Positions 33,789 through 41,786 of a DNA stretch of 64,000 bases are shown piece after piece. The notes beneath the pieces were generated by a model that saw nothing but the letters and a program-made list of their open reading frames with translations, was not told where the DNA came from and ran no database searches. Positions within the stretch are counted from its first letter, which is position 1; each line of letters opens with the position of its first letter. Origin of the DNA: Aquabacterium sp. OR-4 (GTDB lineage: Bacteria > Pseudomonadota > Gammaproteobacteria > Burkholderiales > Burkholderiaceae_C). The DNA lies in assembly GCF_025290835.2 (NCBI RefSeq), contig NZ_JAOCQD020000002.1, positions 1,240,001 through 1,304,000 on the forward strand, in the 5' to 3' direction. The position numbers and the translations under genes are program-made.

Positions 33789-35114
33789 TCAGGCCGGCAC
33801 CGGGCCGCGCTGGAACCGGCTTTGCCCGGCCACCCGGGCCTCGACCAGGTTGCGCTCGTCGGCCAGCGTGAGCCAGGCAAAGACCCGTTCGTGCAGATCG
33901 GCCACCGTCGGGCCGCGCTGCTGCGCGATGTCGTCGCGCCGCTGCGCCACCGGGCCGCAGGCCCAGTCCCACACGCACACATCGGCCACCGCGCCGGGCT
34001 CCAGGCTGCCCAGCTCGTGGCCCAGGCGCAGGGCCTGCGCCGCACCGCGCGTGGCGCCATGCAGCAGCGCCCAGGCGGTGACGCGCTGGCCGGCCAGGGC
34101 CTGCACCTTGTAGCCATCGGCCAGCGTGCGCAGCTGGCACAGCGCGGTGCCGCCGCCCACGTCGCTGGCCAGGCTCACGTTCACGCCGGCGGCACGCGCC
34201 GCGCCCCAGCCGAACAGGCCGCTGCCCAGAAACAGGTTGCTGCTGGGGCAGAAGGCGATCTGCGCGCCGGCGTCGGCCATCTGGCGCCGGTCGGCATCGT
34301 CCAGCCAGATGCCGTGGGCCAGCACGGCGCGCTCGGTCAGCAGGCCGTGGCGGGCGTACACCCCGAGGTAGCTGCGGTCGTGCGGAAACAGACTGGCCAC
34401 CCAGGCCACCTCGGCGCGGTTTTCGGCCACATGGGTTTGCAGGTACAGGCCCGGGTGGCGGGCCAGCAGGCGCCCGGCCATGGCCAGCTGGGCCTCGCTG
34501 CTGGTGGCGGCAAAACGCGGCGTCACGGCATAGGCCAGCCGGCCCTGGCCGTGCCAGCGGGCGATCAGGGCCTCGCAGTCGGCCTCGGCCTGGACCACGT
34601 CGTCGCGCAGCGTGTCGGGCGCGTGGGTGTCCATCAGCACCTTGCCGGTGATCAGGCGCATGCCGCGCGCCTGCGCACCGGCCAGCAGCGCATCGGCACT
34701 GATGCGGTGCACGGTGGCAAACACCGCGGCGCTGGTGGTGCCATGGGCCAGCAGCGCATCGAGAAAGCGCTCGGCGCCGGCATGGGCCACGGCCGGATCG
34801 GCATACGCCGCTTCGGCCGGAAAGGTGTAGGTGTTGAGCCAGTCGAGCAGCTCGGTGCCCCAGGAGGCGATCACATCCAGCTGCGGCGCATGCACATGGG
34901 TGTCGATGAAGCCGGGCAGCAGCAGGCGGCCGGTGTGGTCCAGCTTGTGCCAGTCGTCGCCTGGCGCCTCGGCCTGCACCGCGGCGATGCGGCCATCGCC
35001 GTTGATCAGCAGCCAGTGGCCGGGCCGCCAGCGCACGGCCGGGCTGGCGCGCTCGTCCAGGCCGGGCTCGGCCTGGAAGTCCAGCAGGTCGGCGCGGATG
35101 GCGGTGGGGGTCAT
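33789..35114 (-). CDS. guaD: Guanine deaminase
   Basis: A 441-residue amidohydrolase that converts guanine to xanthine. Motifs in order are LLLPGFIDTHVHAPQLDVI (metal His pair), LQTHVAENRAEV (His, Glu), VLAHGIWLDD (His), QIAFCPSSNLFLGSGLFGW and LASDVGGGTALC (metal Asp). Length and motifs fit GuaD. It lies between the nucleoside ABC transporter and the divergent xanthine dehydrogenase genes, so guanine taken up or released in the cell can pass to xanthine and then urate. Confidence 0.93.
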   Translation of the reverse strand: MTPTAIRADLLDFQAEPGLDERASPAVRWRPGHWLLINGDGRIAAVQAEAPGDDWHKLDHTGRLLLPGFIDTHVHAPQLDVIASWGTELLDWLNTYTFPAEAAYADPAVAHAGAERFLDALLAHGTTSAAVFATVHRISADALLAGAQARGMRLITGKVLMDTHAPDTLRDDVVQAEADCEALIARWHGQGRLAYAVTPRFAATSSEAQLAMAGRLLARHPGLYLQTHVAENRAEVAWVASLFPHDRSYLGVYARHGLLTERAVLAHGIWLDDADRRQMADAGAQIAFCPSSNLFLGSGLFGWGAARAAGVNVSLASDVGGGTALCQLRTLADGYKVQALAGQRVTAWALLHGATRGAAQALRLGHELGSLEPGAVADVCVWDWACGPVAQRRDDIAQQRGPTVADLHERVFAWLTLADERNLVEARVAGQSRFQRGPVPA

Positions 35115-35281
35115 CGGCAGGGGTGCGCGGGGGCGTTCGGGTAGCGGCGTGGCAGGGGCTGTGGCCAGGGGCCCGGGCCCGGGCGGCGGCGGGCGCCGAA
35201 AACCTGACGCCTTGGCCAGGAATGGTAAGTGCTATCGTGAAAGCGACCCTGCTTTGCCATGGCCCGACGCCGTGTTTCCCG

Positions 35282-36820
35282 ATGCCCGAATCCGCCGCAC
35301 CAGCAACTTCCAGTCCCGCTGACGAACAGGCGGCCGCGGCGCGGCCGATCCGCTTTGTGCACCGCGGCGCGCTGCGCGAGTTGTCGGGCCTGCCGGCCAC
35401 CACCACGCTGCTGGGCTGGCTGCGCGAGCAGCAGCGCCTCACCGGCACCAAGGAGGGCTGCAACGAGGGCGACTGCGGTGCCTGCACCGTGCTGCTGGGC
35501 GAGCTGGATGCCGAGGGCGATGTGCGCTTCAAGCCGGTCAACAGCTGCATCCAGTGGCTGCCCACGCTGGACGGCAAGGCCCTGCTGACCGTGGAAGACC
35601 TGGGCGGCAGCCACCCCGTGCAGCAGGCCATGGTGGCCTGCCACGGCGCGCAATGCGGCTTTTGCACACCGGGCATCGTGATGTCGCTGGCCGGCACGGC
35701 CGAGCGCTGTGCGGCCGCGGGCCTGGCCGCCACGCGGGCGCAGCTGGCCGATGACCTGTCGGGCAACCTGTGCCGCTGCACCGGCTACCGGCCCATCCTC
35801 GATGCCGGCGAGCAGGCGCTGGCCAGCCCCGCCGCCCTGCCCCGCCTGGCCACGCCCGCGCTGGCCGCCCAGTTGCGTGCGCTGCAGGCCGATGCGCCGC
35901 TGCAGCTGCCCGCCTGCACCGCGCCCGACGGCGCCACCGGCCCGGCCTTTCATGCCCCCCGCAGCGTGGCCCAGCTGGCCGCGCTGCGCCAGCAACACCC
36001 CCAGGCCACGCTGCTGGCCGGCTGCACCGACATCGGCCTGTGGCTGAACAAGCAGCTGCGCCGCTTCGAGCACGTGATCTCGCTGGGCGCCGTGGCCGGG
36101 CTGCAGGCCATCCACGTGGCCGATGGCGCGCTGCACATCGGCGCCGGGGCTTCGCTGCAGGCCGCCTGGGCAGCGCTGGCCCGGCACTGGCCGGCCACCA
36201 CCGAGATGGGCCGGCGCTTTGCCTCGCGGCCGGTGCGCGAGGCCGGCACGCTGGGCGGCAACATCGCCAACGGCTCGCCCATCGGCGATGGCGCGCCGGT
36301 GCTGATGGCGCTGGGCGCCACGCTGCACCTGCGGCTGGGCACGGCCACGCGCAGCCTGCCGCTCGAGGCCTTCTACCTGGGCTACATGCGCCATGCGCTG
36401 CAGCCGGGCGAGTTCATCGAGGCCATTGCCGTGCCGCTGCCACAGCCGGCCGACACGCTGCGCGCCTGGAAGCTGAGCAAGCGGTTCGACTGCGACATCT
36501 CGGCCCTGGCCTGCGGCCTGCACCTGCGGCTGCAGGGCGACACGGTGGCCGAGGCGCGCTTTGCCTTCGGTGGCCTGGCCGCCACGGTGGCCCGTGCGCG
36601 CCAGGCCGAGGCCGCGGTGATCGGCCAGCCCTGGACCGCCGCCACCGCCCGCGCCGCGATGGCCGCGCTGGCGCACGACTTCCAGCCGCTGAGCGATCTG
36701 CGCGCCAGCGCCGCACACCGCCAGCGCACCGCCGCGAATCTGATGTGGCGCCTCTGGCTGGAAACGCGGCCGGTGGATCCGCTGCCCGCCAGCGCCACCA
36801 CGGTGTGGGAGGCCGCATGA
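35282..36820 (+). CDS. xdhA: Xanthine dehydrogenase small subunit (2Fe-2S and FAD)
   Basis: A 512-residue subunit. The two 2Fe-2S clusters are bound by GCNEGDCGACTVLLG and by CHGAQCGFCTPGIVMSL with NLCRCTGYRP. The FAD domain follows with LLAGCTDIGLW and GGNIANGSPIGDGAPVL. It transfers electrons from the molybdenum subunit to NAD+. The ATG at 35282 was chosen because it is the last before the ferredoxin domain and longer frames run into the divergent guaD leader (35115-35281). The stop overlaps the xdhB start (ATGA). Confidence 0.93.
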   Translation: MPESAAPATSSPADEQAAAARPIRFVHRGALRELSGLPATTTLLGWLREQQRLTGTKEGCNEGDCGACTVLLGELDAEGDVRFKPVNSCIQWLPTLDGKALLTVEDLGGSHPVQQAMVACHGAQCGFCTPGIVMSLAGTAERCAAAGLAATRAQLADDLSGNLCRCTGYRPILDAGEQALASPAALPRLATPALAAQLRALQADAPLQLPACTAPDGATGPAFHAPRSVAQLAALRQQHPQATLLAGCTDIGLWLNKQLRRFEHVISLGAVAGLQAIHVADGALHIGAGASLQAAWAALARHWPATTEMGRRFASRPVREAGTLGGNIANGSPIGDGAPVLMALGATLHLRLGTATRSLPLEAFYLGYMRHALQPGEFIEAIAVPLPQPADTLRAWKLSKRFDCDISALACGLHLRLQGDTVAEARFAFGGLAATVARARQAEAAVIGQPWTAATARAAMAALAHDFQPLSDLRASAAHRQRTAANLMWRLWLETRPVDPLPASATTVWEAA

Positions 36821-39273
36821 ACCCGACCGAAGCGCGCGGGCCGAGCGCCGGGCCGCTCCCAAGCCGGCCCGCGGTCCCCTCGGGGGACCGGCCGATGTAC
36901 GCATCGGCCGAGGGGCCGACATGCCCGCCGCACGAATCGGCCCACCTGCACGTGGCCGGCGCCGCGCCCTACACCGACGACCTGCCCGAGCCCGCCGGCA
37001 CCCTGCATGCCGCGTTGGGCCTGTCGCCGCTGGCGCATGGCCGCATCACGGCCATCGACCTGGCGCGCCTGCAGGCCCAGCCCGGTGTGGTGGCGGTGCT
37101 CACCGCGCTCGACATCCCGGGCCCCAACGACTGCGGGGCCATCGTGCACGACGACCCCATCCTGGCCGAGCTGCAGCGCACGCCCGGCGGCGGGCTTGAG
37201 GGCACGGTGCGCCATGTCGGCCAGCCGGTGTTTGCGGTGATCGCCAGCACCCGTGAGGCCGCGCGCCGCGCCGCCGCGCTGGCGCCGCAGGTGCTCAGCC
37301 TCACGCCGCTGCCGGCGGTGCTGGGCGCTGCCCAGGCCCATGCGGCGCAGCAGTACGTGGTGCCGCCCATGCACCTGGTGCGTGGCGATGCCCCGGCGGC
37401 GCTGGCCCAGGCCACGCAGCTGACGCAGGGCCGGTTCACGCTGGGTGGCCAGGAGCAGTTCTACCTCGAAGGCCAGATCAGCCTGGCCGTGCCACAAGAA
37501 GACGGCGGCATGCAGGTGCATTGCAGCACCCAGCACCCCAGCGAGATGCAGCACGCCGTGGCCCATGCGCTGGGCGTGGCGGCGCACCGCGTGCAGGTGA
37601 GCTGCCGGCGCATGGGCGGCGGCTTTGGCGGCAAGGAAAGCCAGAGCGCGCTGTTTGCCTGCGTGGCTGCCGTGGCCGCGGCAAAGCTGCAGCGCGCCGT
37701 GAAGCTGCGCCCCGACCGCGACGACGATTTCGCCATCACCGGCCGGCGCCACCCCTTCGACTTCAGCTGGTGCGTGGCGCATGACGGCGAGGGCCGCATC
37801 GGCGCGGCCGAGGTCAGCATGGTGTCCAACGCCGGCCACTCGGCCGACCTGTCGGCCCCGGTGATGACCCGCGCGCTGTGCCACTTCGACAACGCCTACT
37901 GGCTGCCGCACCTGGCCGCGCACGGCTACTGCGCCAAGACCAACACCCAGAGCAACACGGCGTTTCGCGGCTTCGGCGGCCCGCAGGGCGCGCTGGCCAT
38001 CGAGATGGTGATCGACGACATCGCCCGCGCACTCGGCCGCGATGCGCTGGATGTGCGCCGCGCCAACTTCTACGGCACCACGTCGAACAACGTCACGCCC
38101 TATGGCCAGGTGCTGCGCGACAACATCATCGCGCCGCTGGTCGAGCAACTGGCCAGCGATTGCGCCTATGCCGAACGGCGCGCGGCCATCACCGCCTTCA
38201 ATGCCACCAGCCCGGTGCTAAAAAAAGGCCTGGCGCTCACGCCGGTGAAGTTCGGCATCGCCTTCAACGTGGCGCACTTCAACCAGGCCGGCGCGCTGGT
38301 GCATGTGTACGCCGACGGCTCGGTGCTGGTGAACCACGGCGGCACCGAGATGGGCCAGGGCCTCAACACCAAGGTGGCCCAGGTGGTGGCGCACACCCTC
38401 GGCATCGCGTTCGAGGCCGTGCGCTGCAGCGCCACCGACACCAGCAAGGTGGCCAACACCTCGGCCACCGCCGCCAGCACCGGCAGCGACCTGAACGGCA
38501 AGGCCGCCGAAGATGCCGCGCGGCAGATCCGCGTACGCCTGGCCGCCCTGGTGGCCCAGCGCCTGGGCGGCCGTGCCGAGGCGGTGCACTTTGCCGGCGG
38601 CCAGGCCCGGGCCGAGAACGGGCAGACCCTGGCCTGGGCCGAGCTGGTGCAGGCCGCCTACCTGGCCCGCGTGCAGCTGTGGAGCGACGGCCACTACGCC
38701 ACGCCCGGCCTGCACTGGAACCGCGACACGCTGCAGGGCGAGCCCTTCCAGTACTTTGCCTATGGCGCCGCCTGCAGCGAGGTGCAGGTGGACACCCTCA
38801 CCGGCGAGCACCGCGTGCTGCGCGCCGATCTGCTGCATGACGTGGGCGCATCGCTCAACCCGGCGCTCGACACCGGCCAGGTCGAGGGCGCCTACATCCA
38901 GGGCCTGGGCTGGCTGACGATGGAAGAGCTGTGGTGGCAGCCGATGGATGGCAGCCCGGGCGGTGGCAAGAACGCCGGCCGGCTGATGACCCACGCGCCC
39001 AGCACCTACAAGATCCCCACGGCCAACGACGTGCCGGCGGTGTTCAACACCCGCCTGTATGGCCAGCCCAATGCCGCCGACACCATCGGCCGCAGCAAGG
39101 CCGTGGGCGAACCCCCGCTCCTGCTGGCCTTCTCGGCCTTTCTGGCGATCCGTGACGCCATCTCGGCCGCCGGCGGCCACCGCAGCCACCCGCCGCTGCG
39201 CGCACCGGCCACGCCCGAGGCGGTGCTGGACGCGCTGGATGCGCTGAACGTGGTAGGGGCCGGGCTGCCATGA
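36817..39273 (+). CDS. xdhB: Xanthine dehydrogenase molybdopterin subunit
   Basis: An 818-residue molybdenum cofactor subunit that oxidises hypoxanthine to xanthine and xanthine to urate. Visible are RRMGGGFGGKESQSA, TAFRGFGGPQGALAIE, HGGTEMGQGLNTKV and KAVGEPPLLLAF with the active-site Glu. The family domain starts at about residue 38 (PHESAHLHVAGAAPYTDD). The preceding residues, about 5-36, are encoded by a palindromic repeat with two perfect hairpins, so the true ancestral start may have been nearer. The first codons overlap xdhA (ATGA). Confidence 0.93.
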   Translation: MNPTEARGPSAGPLPSRPAVPSGDRPMYASAEGPTCPPHESAHLHVAGAAPYTDDLPEPAGTLHAALGLSPLAHGRITAIDLARLQAQPGVVAVLTALDIPGPNDCGAIVHDDPILAELQRTPGGGLEGTVRHVGQPVFAVIASTREAARRAAALAPQVLSLTPLPAVLGAAQAHAAQQYVVPPMHLVRGDAPAALAQATQLTQGRFTLGGQEQFYLEGQISLAVPQEDGGMQVHCSTQHPSEMQHAVAHALGVAAHRVQVSCRRMGGGFGGKESQSALFACVAAVAAAKLQRAVKLRPDRDDDFAITGRRHPFDFSWCVAHDGEGRIGAAEVSMVSNAGHSADLSAPVMTRALCHFDNAYWLPHLAAHGYCAKTNTQSNTAFRGFGGPQGALAIEMVIDDIARALGRDALDVRRANFYGTTSNNVTPYGQVLRDNIIAPLVEQLASDCAYAERRAAITAFNATSPVLKKGLALTPVKFGIAFNVAHFNQAGALVHVYADGSVLVNHGGTEMGQGLNTKVAQVVAHTLGIAFEAVRCSATDTSKVANTSATAASTGSDLNGKAAEDAARQIRVRLAALVAQRLGGRAEAVHFAGGQARAENGQTLAWAELVQAAYLARVQLWSDGHYATPGLHWNRDTLQGEPFQYFAYGAACSEVQVDTLTGEHRVLRADLLHDVGASLNPALDTGQVEGAYIQGLGWLTMEELWWQPMDGSPGGGKNAGRLMTHAPSTYKIPTANDVPAVFNTRLYGQPNAADTIGRSKAVGEPPLLLAFSAFLAIRDAISAAGGHRSHPPLRAPATPEAVLDALDALNVVGAGLP
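36872..36910. repeat. Double-hairpin palindromic element inside xdhB
   Basis: Two perfect hairpins adjoin: CGGTCCCC-TCG-GGGGACCG at 36872-36890, and CGGCCGATG-TACG-CATCGGCCG at 36889-36910. The surrounding 36830-36925 is also low-complexity G/C sequence. It is not the same element as the three-hairpin repeat. It is translated as part of the xdhB N-terminus. Confidence 0.8.
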
Positions 39274-39740
39274 GCACCGAGCCGCTGGCACCACACGGCC
39301 ACGGCGGCCAGCCCGCTGCGCTGCCCGGCAGCGACGCCACCGCGGGCGGCCCGGCGGCCGCCACCCTTGCGCAGTTCATCGCCACCGTGGAGGCCGGCGA
39401 CACCCTGGCGGCGCTGGCCCGCTTTTATGCCCCCGACGCCTGCACGCAAGAGAACCAGGGCCCACCGCGCTGCGGCCGCGACACGCTGATCGCCCACGAG
39501 CAACGGGCCCTGGCCAGCGTGCAGCAGATGCGCATGCGCTGCATCCACCCGGTGCTGATGGCGGGCGACCGGGTGGTCATCCGCTGGCGCATCCACTACC
39601 AGACCCCGGGCGGCGAGGCCAGGCAGATTGAAGAGCTGGCCTACCAGCGCTGGCAGGGTGAGCAGATCATCCACGAGCAGTTCTTCTACGACCCGGCGCA
39701 ACTGCGGCAGACCCCAGACCCAGGCACGGCCACCAACTGA
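39270..39740 (+). CDS. SnoaL/NTF2-like protein of unknown role
   Basis: A 156-residue protein. After a low-complexity N-terminus (1-32) it has an NTF2-like cone fold pattern: TLAQFIATVEAGDTLAALARFYAPD, RCGRDTLIAHEQRAL, VVIRWRIHYQTPGGEARQIEELAYQRWQ and IIHEQFFYDP. Proteins of this fold can be isomerases, cyclases or binding proteins, so no function is claimed. The start overlaps the xdhB stop (ATGA) and the gene stands between xdhB and a GNAT gene, ahead of xdhC. It may therefore be part of purine oxidation. Confidence 0.75.
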   Translation: MSTEPLAPHGHGGQPAALPGSDATAGGPAAATLAQFIATVEAGDTLAALARFYAPDACTQENQGPPRCGRDTLIAHEQRALASVQQMRMRCIHPVLMAGDRVVIRWRIHYQTPGGEARQIEELAYQRWQGEQIIHEQFFYDPAQLRQTPDPGTATN

Positions 39741-39742
39741 CG

Positions 39743-40309
39743 ATGAGCGACCCAACCCCGCCCTTCCCCACGCTGCACACACCGCGCCTGCTGCTGCGCG
39801 AGCTGCTGCCCGCCGATGTGCCGGCGCTGCATGCCATCCATGCCGATGCCGAAGCGATGCGCTGGTTCGGCACCGATGCGCCGGCCGATCTGGCGGCCAC
39901 CGCGGCGGTGATCACCCGGTTTGCCAGCTGGCGCCTGGCCGCCAACCCCGGCGTGCGCTGGGGCATCGCGCGCCGCAGCGATGGCCGGCTGATCGGCAGC
40001 TGCGGCCTGTTTGCCTGGAACCGCGACTGGGCCAAATGCAGCACCGGTTACGAGCTGGCCGCCGATGCCCGCGGCCAGGGCCTGATGTGCGAGGCCCTGG
40101 CCGCCGCCATGGCCTGGGGCTTCGAGGCCATGGCGCTGAACCGCATCGAGGCGCAGATCCATCCCGACAACCAGCCGTCGATAGCGCTGGTGTCGGGCCT
40201 GGGATTCCAGCGCGAAGGCCTGCTGCGCGAGGTGGCGCGCTGGGGCGGGCAGTTTCACGATCTGGCGCAGTACGCGCTGCTGCGCCGCGACTGGCGCGCG
40301 CCGGCATGA
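39743..40309 (+). CDS. GNAT-family N-acetyltransferase (RimJ/RimL type)
   Basis: A 188-residue acetyltransferase that begins FPTLHTPRLLLRELLPADV and has GSCGLFAWNRDWAKCSTGYEL and the acetyl-CoA-binding segment ARGQGLMCEALAAAMAWGFE, then RIEAQIHPDNQPSIALVSGLGF, all typical of the RimJ/RimL group. Its substrate is unknown. It starts two bases after the SnoaL-like gene and overlaps the xdhC start (ATGA), so it is in the xdh operon. Confidence 0.87.
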   Translation: MSDPTPPFPTLHTPRLLLRELLPADVPALHAIHADAEAMRWFGTDAPADLAATAAVITRFASWRLAANPGVRWGIARRSDGRLIGSCGLFAWNRDWAKCSTGYELAADARGQGLMCEALAAAMAWGFEAMALNRIEAQIHPDNQPSIALVSGLGFQREGLLREVARWGGQFHDLAQYALLRRDWRAPA

Positions 40310-41163
40310 CCGAGGCCGCGCTGCGCGCCACCGCCGCCGCCTGGCTGGCCGCCGGGCGCTCTGCGCGTGTGGTGCAGGTGCTGCGCCACCGTGGCTCGGT
40401 GCCGCGCGAGGCCGGCACGCGCATGCTGGTGGCCGCCGATGCCGTGGCCGGCACCATTGGCGGTGGGCATCTCGAATGGCAGGCCATCCAGCAGGCACGC
40501 GTGCGGCTGCGCCTGGGCGAGCCGGCCGCCGAGCGCGACATCGCGCTGGGGCCCACGCTGGGCCAGTGCTGCGGCGGTGCGCTCACGCTGCGTGACGGGC
40601 CGCTGGATGCCGCCGCGCTGGCCGCCTGGCCGCTGCCGGTGCCGCTGTTCACGCTGCAGCTGTACGGCGCCGGCCATGTGGGCCGCGCCATCGTGGCGCT
40701 GCTGGCCGGCATCGACTGCCGGGTGATGTGGATCGACGAGCGCGACGAGGCCTTCCCGGCCGAGGCCGCGCTGCCACCGCACATCGAGCACCTGTGCGTC
40801 GAGCCCGCCGCCGCCGAGGTGCAGGCTGCCGCGCCCGGCAGCCTGGCGCTGATCATGACCCACAGCCATGAGCTCGATCTGGCCATCTGCGCGGCGGCGC
40901 TGCGCTCGGATGACCTGGCCTGGGTGGGCCTGATCGGCTCGGCCACCAAGCGCGCGCGCTTCGAGCGCCGGCTGCTGGATCGCGGCGTGGCACCCGAGCG
41001 CGTGGCCGCGCTGGCCTGCCCGATCGGCGTGCCGGGCGTCACCGGCAAGCAGCCCGAGGTGGTGGCCGTGGCGGTGGTGGCGCAGTTGCTGCAGGTGGCC
41101 GGCCGGCACGCCGCGGCAGCCGGCCAGACGAACTGGATCAAGGACAGCCGCCGCAGCGATTGA
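40306..41163 (+). CDS. xdhC: Xanthine dehydrogenase accessory factor XdhC
   Basis: A 285-residue protein that binds the molybdenum cofactor, helps its sulfuration and delivers it to XdhB. Motifs are HRGSVPREAGTRMLV, GGGHLEWQAI, GQCCGGALTL, the Rossmann part LYGAGHVGRAIVALL, MTHSHELDLAICAAAL and WVGLIGSATKRARFERR. The start overlaps the GNAT stop (ATGA). A short frame that begins inside the two preceding genes is not needed. Confidence 0.93.
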   Translation: MTEAALRATAAAWLAAGRSARVVQVLRHRGSVPREAGTRMLVAADAVAGTIGGGHLEWQAIQQARVRLRLGEPAAERDIALGPTLGQCCGGALTLRDGPLDAAALAAWPLPVPLFTLQLYGAGHVGRAIVALLAGIDCRVMWIDERDEAFPAEAALPPHIEHLCVEPAAAEVQAAAPGSLALIMTHSHELDLAICAAALRSDDLAWVGLIGSATKRARFERRLLDRGVAPERVAALACPIGVPGVTGKQPEVVAVAVVAQLLQVAGRHAAAAGQTNWIKDSRRSD

Positions 41164-41177
41164 CTACACTGCCGCGC

Positions 41178-41537
41178 ATGCACTGGCTTCTTCGTCGACA
41201 CGCGCTGCGCGCGCACATCGCCCTGGCGATGCTGGTGCTGGCCTTTGCGGCCCCCACCGTGTCACGGCTGCTGCATGCGCTGCAGGCCCAGGCCAGCCCC
41301 TGGGGCGTGGTGTGCACGGTGGAAGGGGCCGCCGGTGGCTCCGAGCCCGGTGCGCCGTCGCTGGAGCATTGCCCGGTGTGCCTGCTGCAGCAGGCGGCAT
41401 CGGCGCCGCCGCCGGCAGCGCCCATGCGGTGGTTGCCGGCCGATCTGGGCGAGGTGCTGCCACCGCTGTTTCTGCAGGCGCCGCGCCCGCTGTTCGCGTG
41501 GTCGGCCGCGCAGGCCCGGGCACCACCGCAGGCCTGA
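41178..41537 (+). CDS. DUF2946-like protein with HCPxC motif
   Basis: A 119-residue protein with one N-terminal hydrophobic helix (HIALAMLVLAFAAPTVSRLL) and the motif HCPVC after an upstream Cys (VVCTVEG). The HCPxC motif in short exported proteins next to TonB receptors is usual in the DUF2946 family, which is linked with copper genes. The ATG at 41178 was preferred over the TTG at 41160 that overlaps the xdhC stop region. The next 249 bases (41538-41786) contain no gene, and no riboswitch was recognised there. Confidence 0.65.
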   Translation: MHWLLRRHALRAHIALAMLVLAFAAPTVSRLLHALQAQASPWGVVCTVEGAAGGSEPGAPSLEHCPVCLLQQAASAPPPAAPMRWLPADLGEVLPPLFLQAPRPLFAWSAAQARAPPQA

Positions 41538-41786
41538 TCCTCGCCGGTTCAAGGGCTGATCCCGGCCCTGCCGGCCTGCAGTCCGGCGCCAGGGCAGCCC
41601 CTGCGCGCCAGGCGACTGCCTCCCTCCCCCTCCGGCCAGTCGCCGCCACCGCGGCACGGCCGGGCCCATGTTGTCGCTGCCACGCCCGGTCACCGGCCAC
41701 CGGCCTGCGCCGCCTGCGCTGCTGCGCATCGGCTTGCCGGCATCGCCGCGCGCCTGGCGGGCACGAACCGCCCTGTTCAGATTGCC

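Noticed and set aside
41538..41786. Possible cobalamin riboswitch before the TonB receptor
   Set aside because: The leader is G/C-rich and structured, but the B12-box and conserved core were not found, and the operon points to copper rather than B12.
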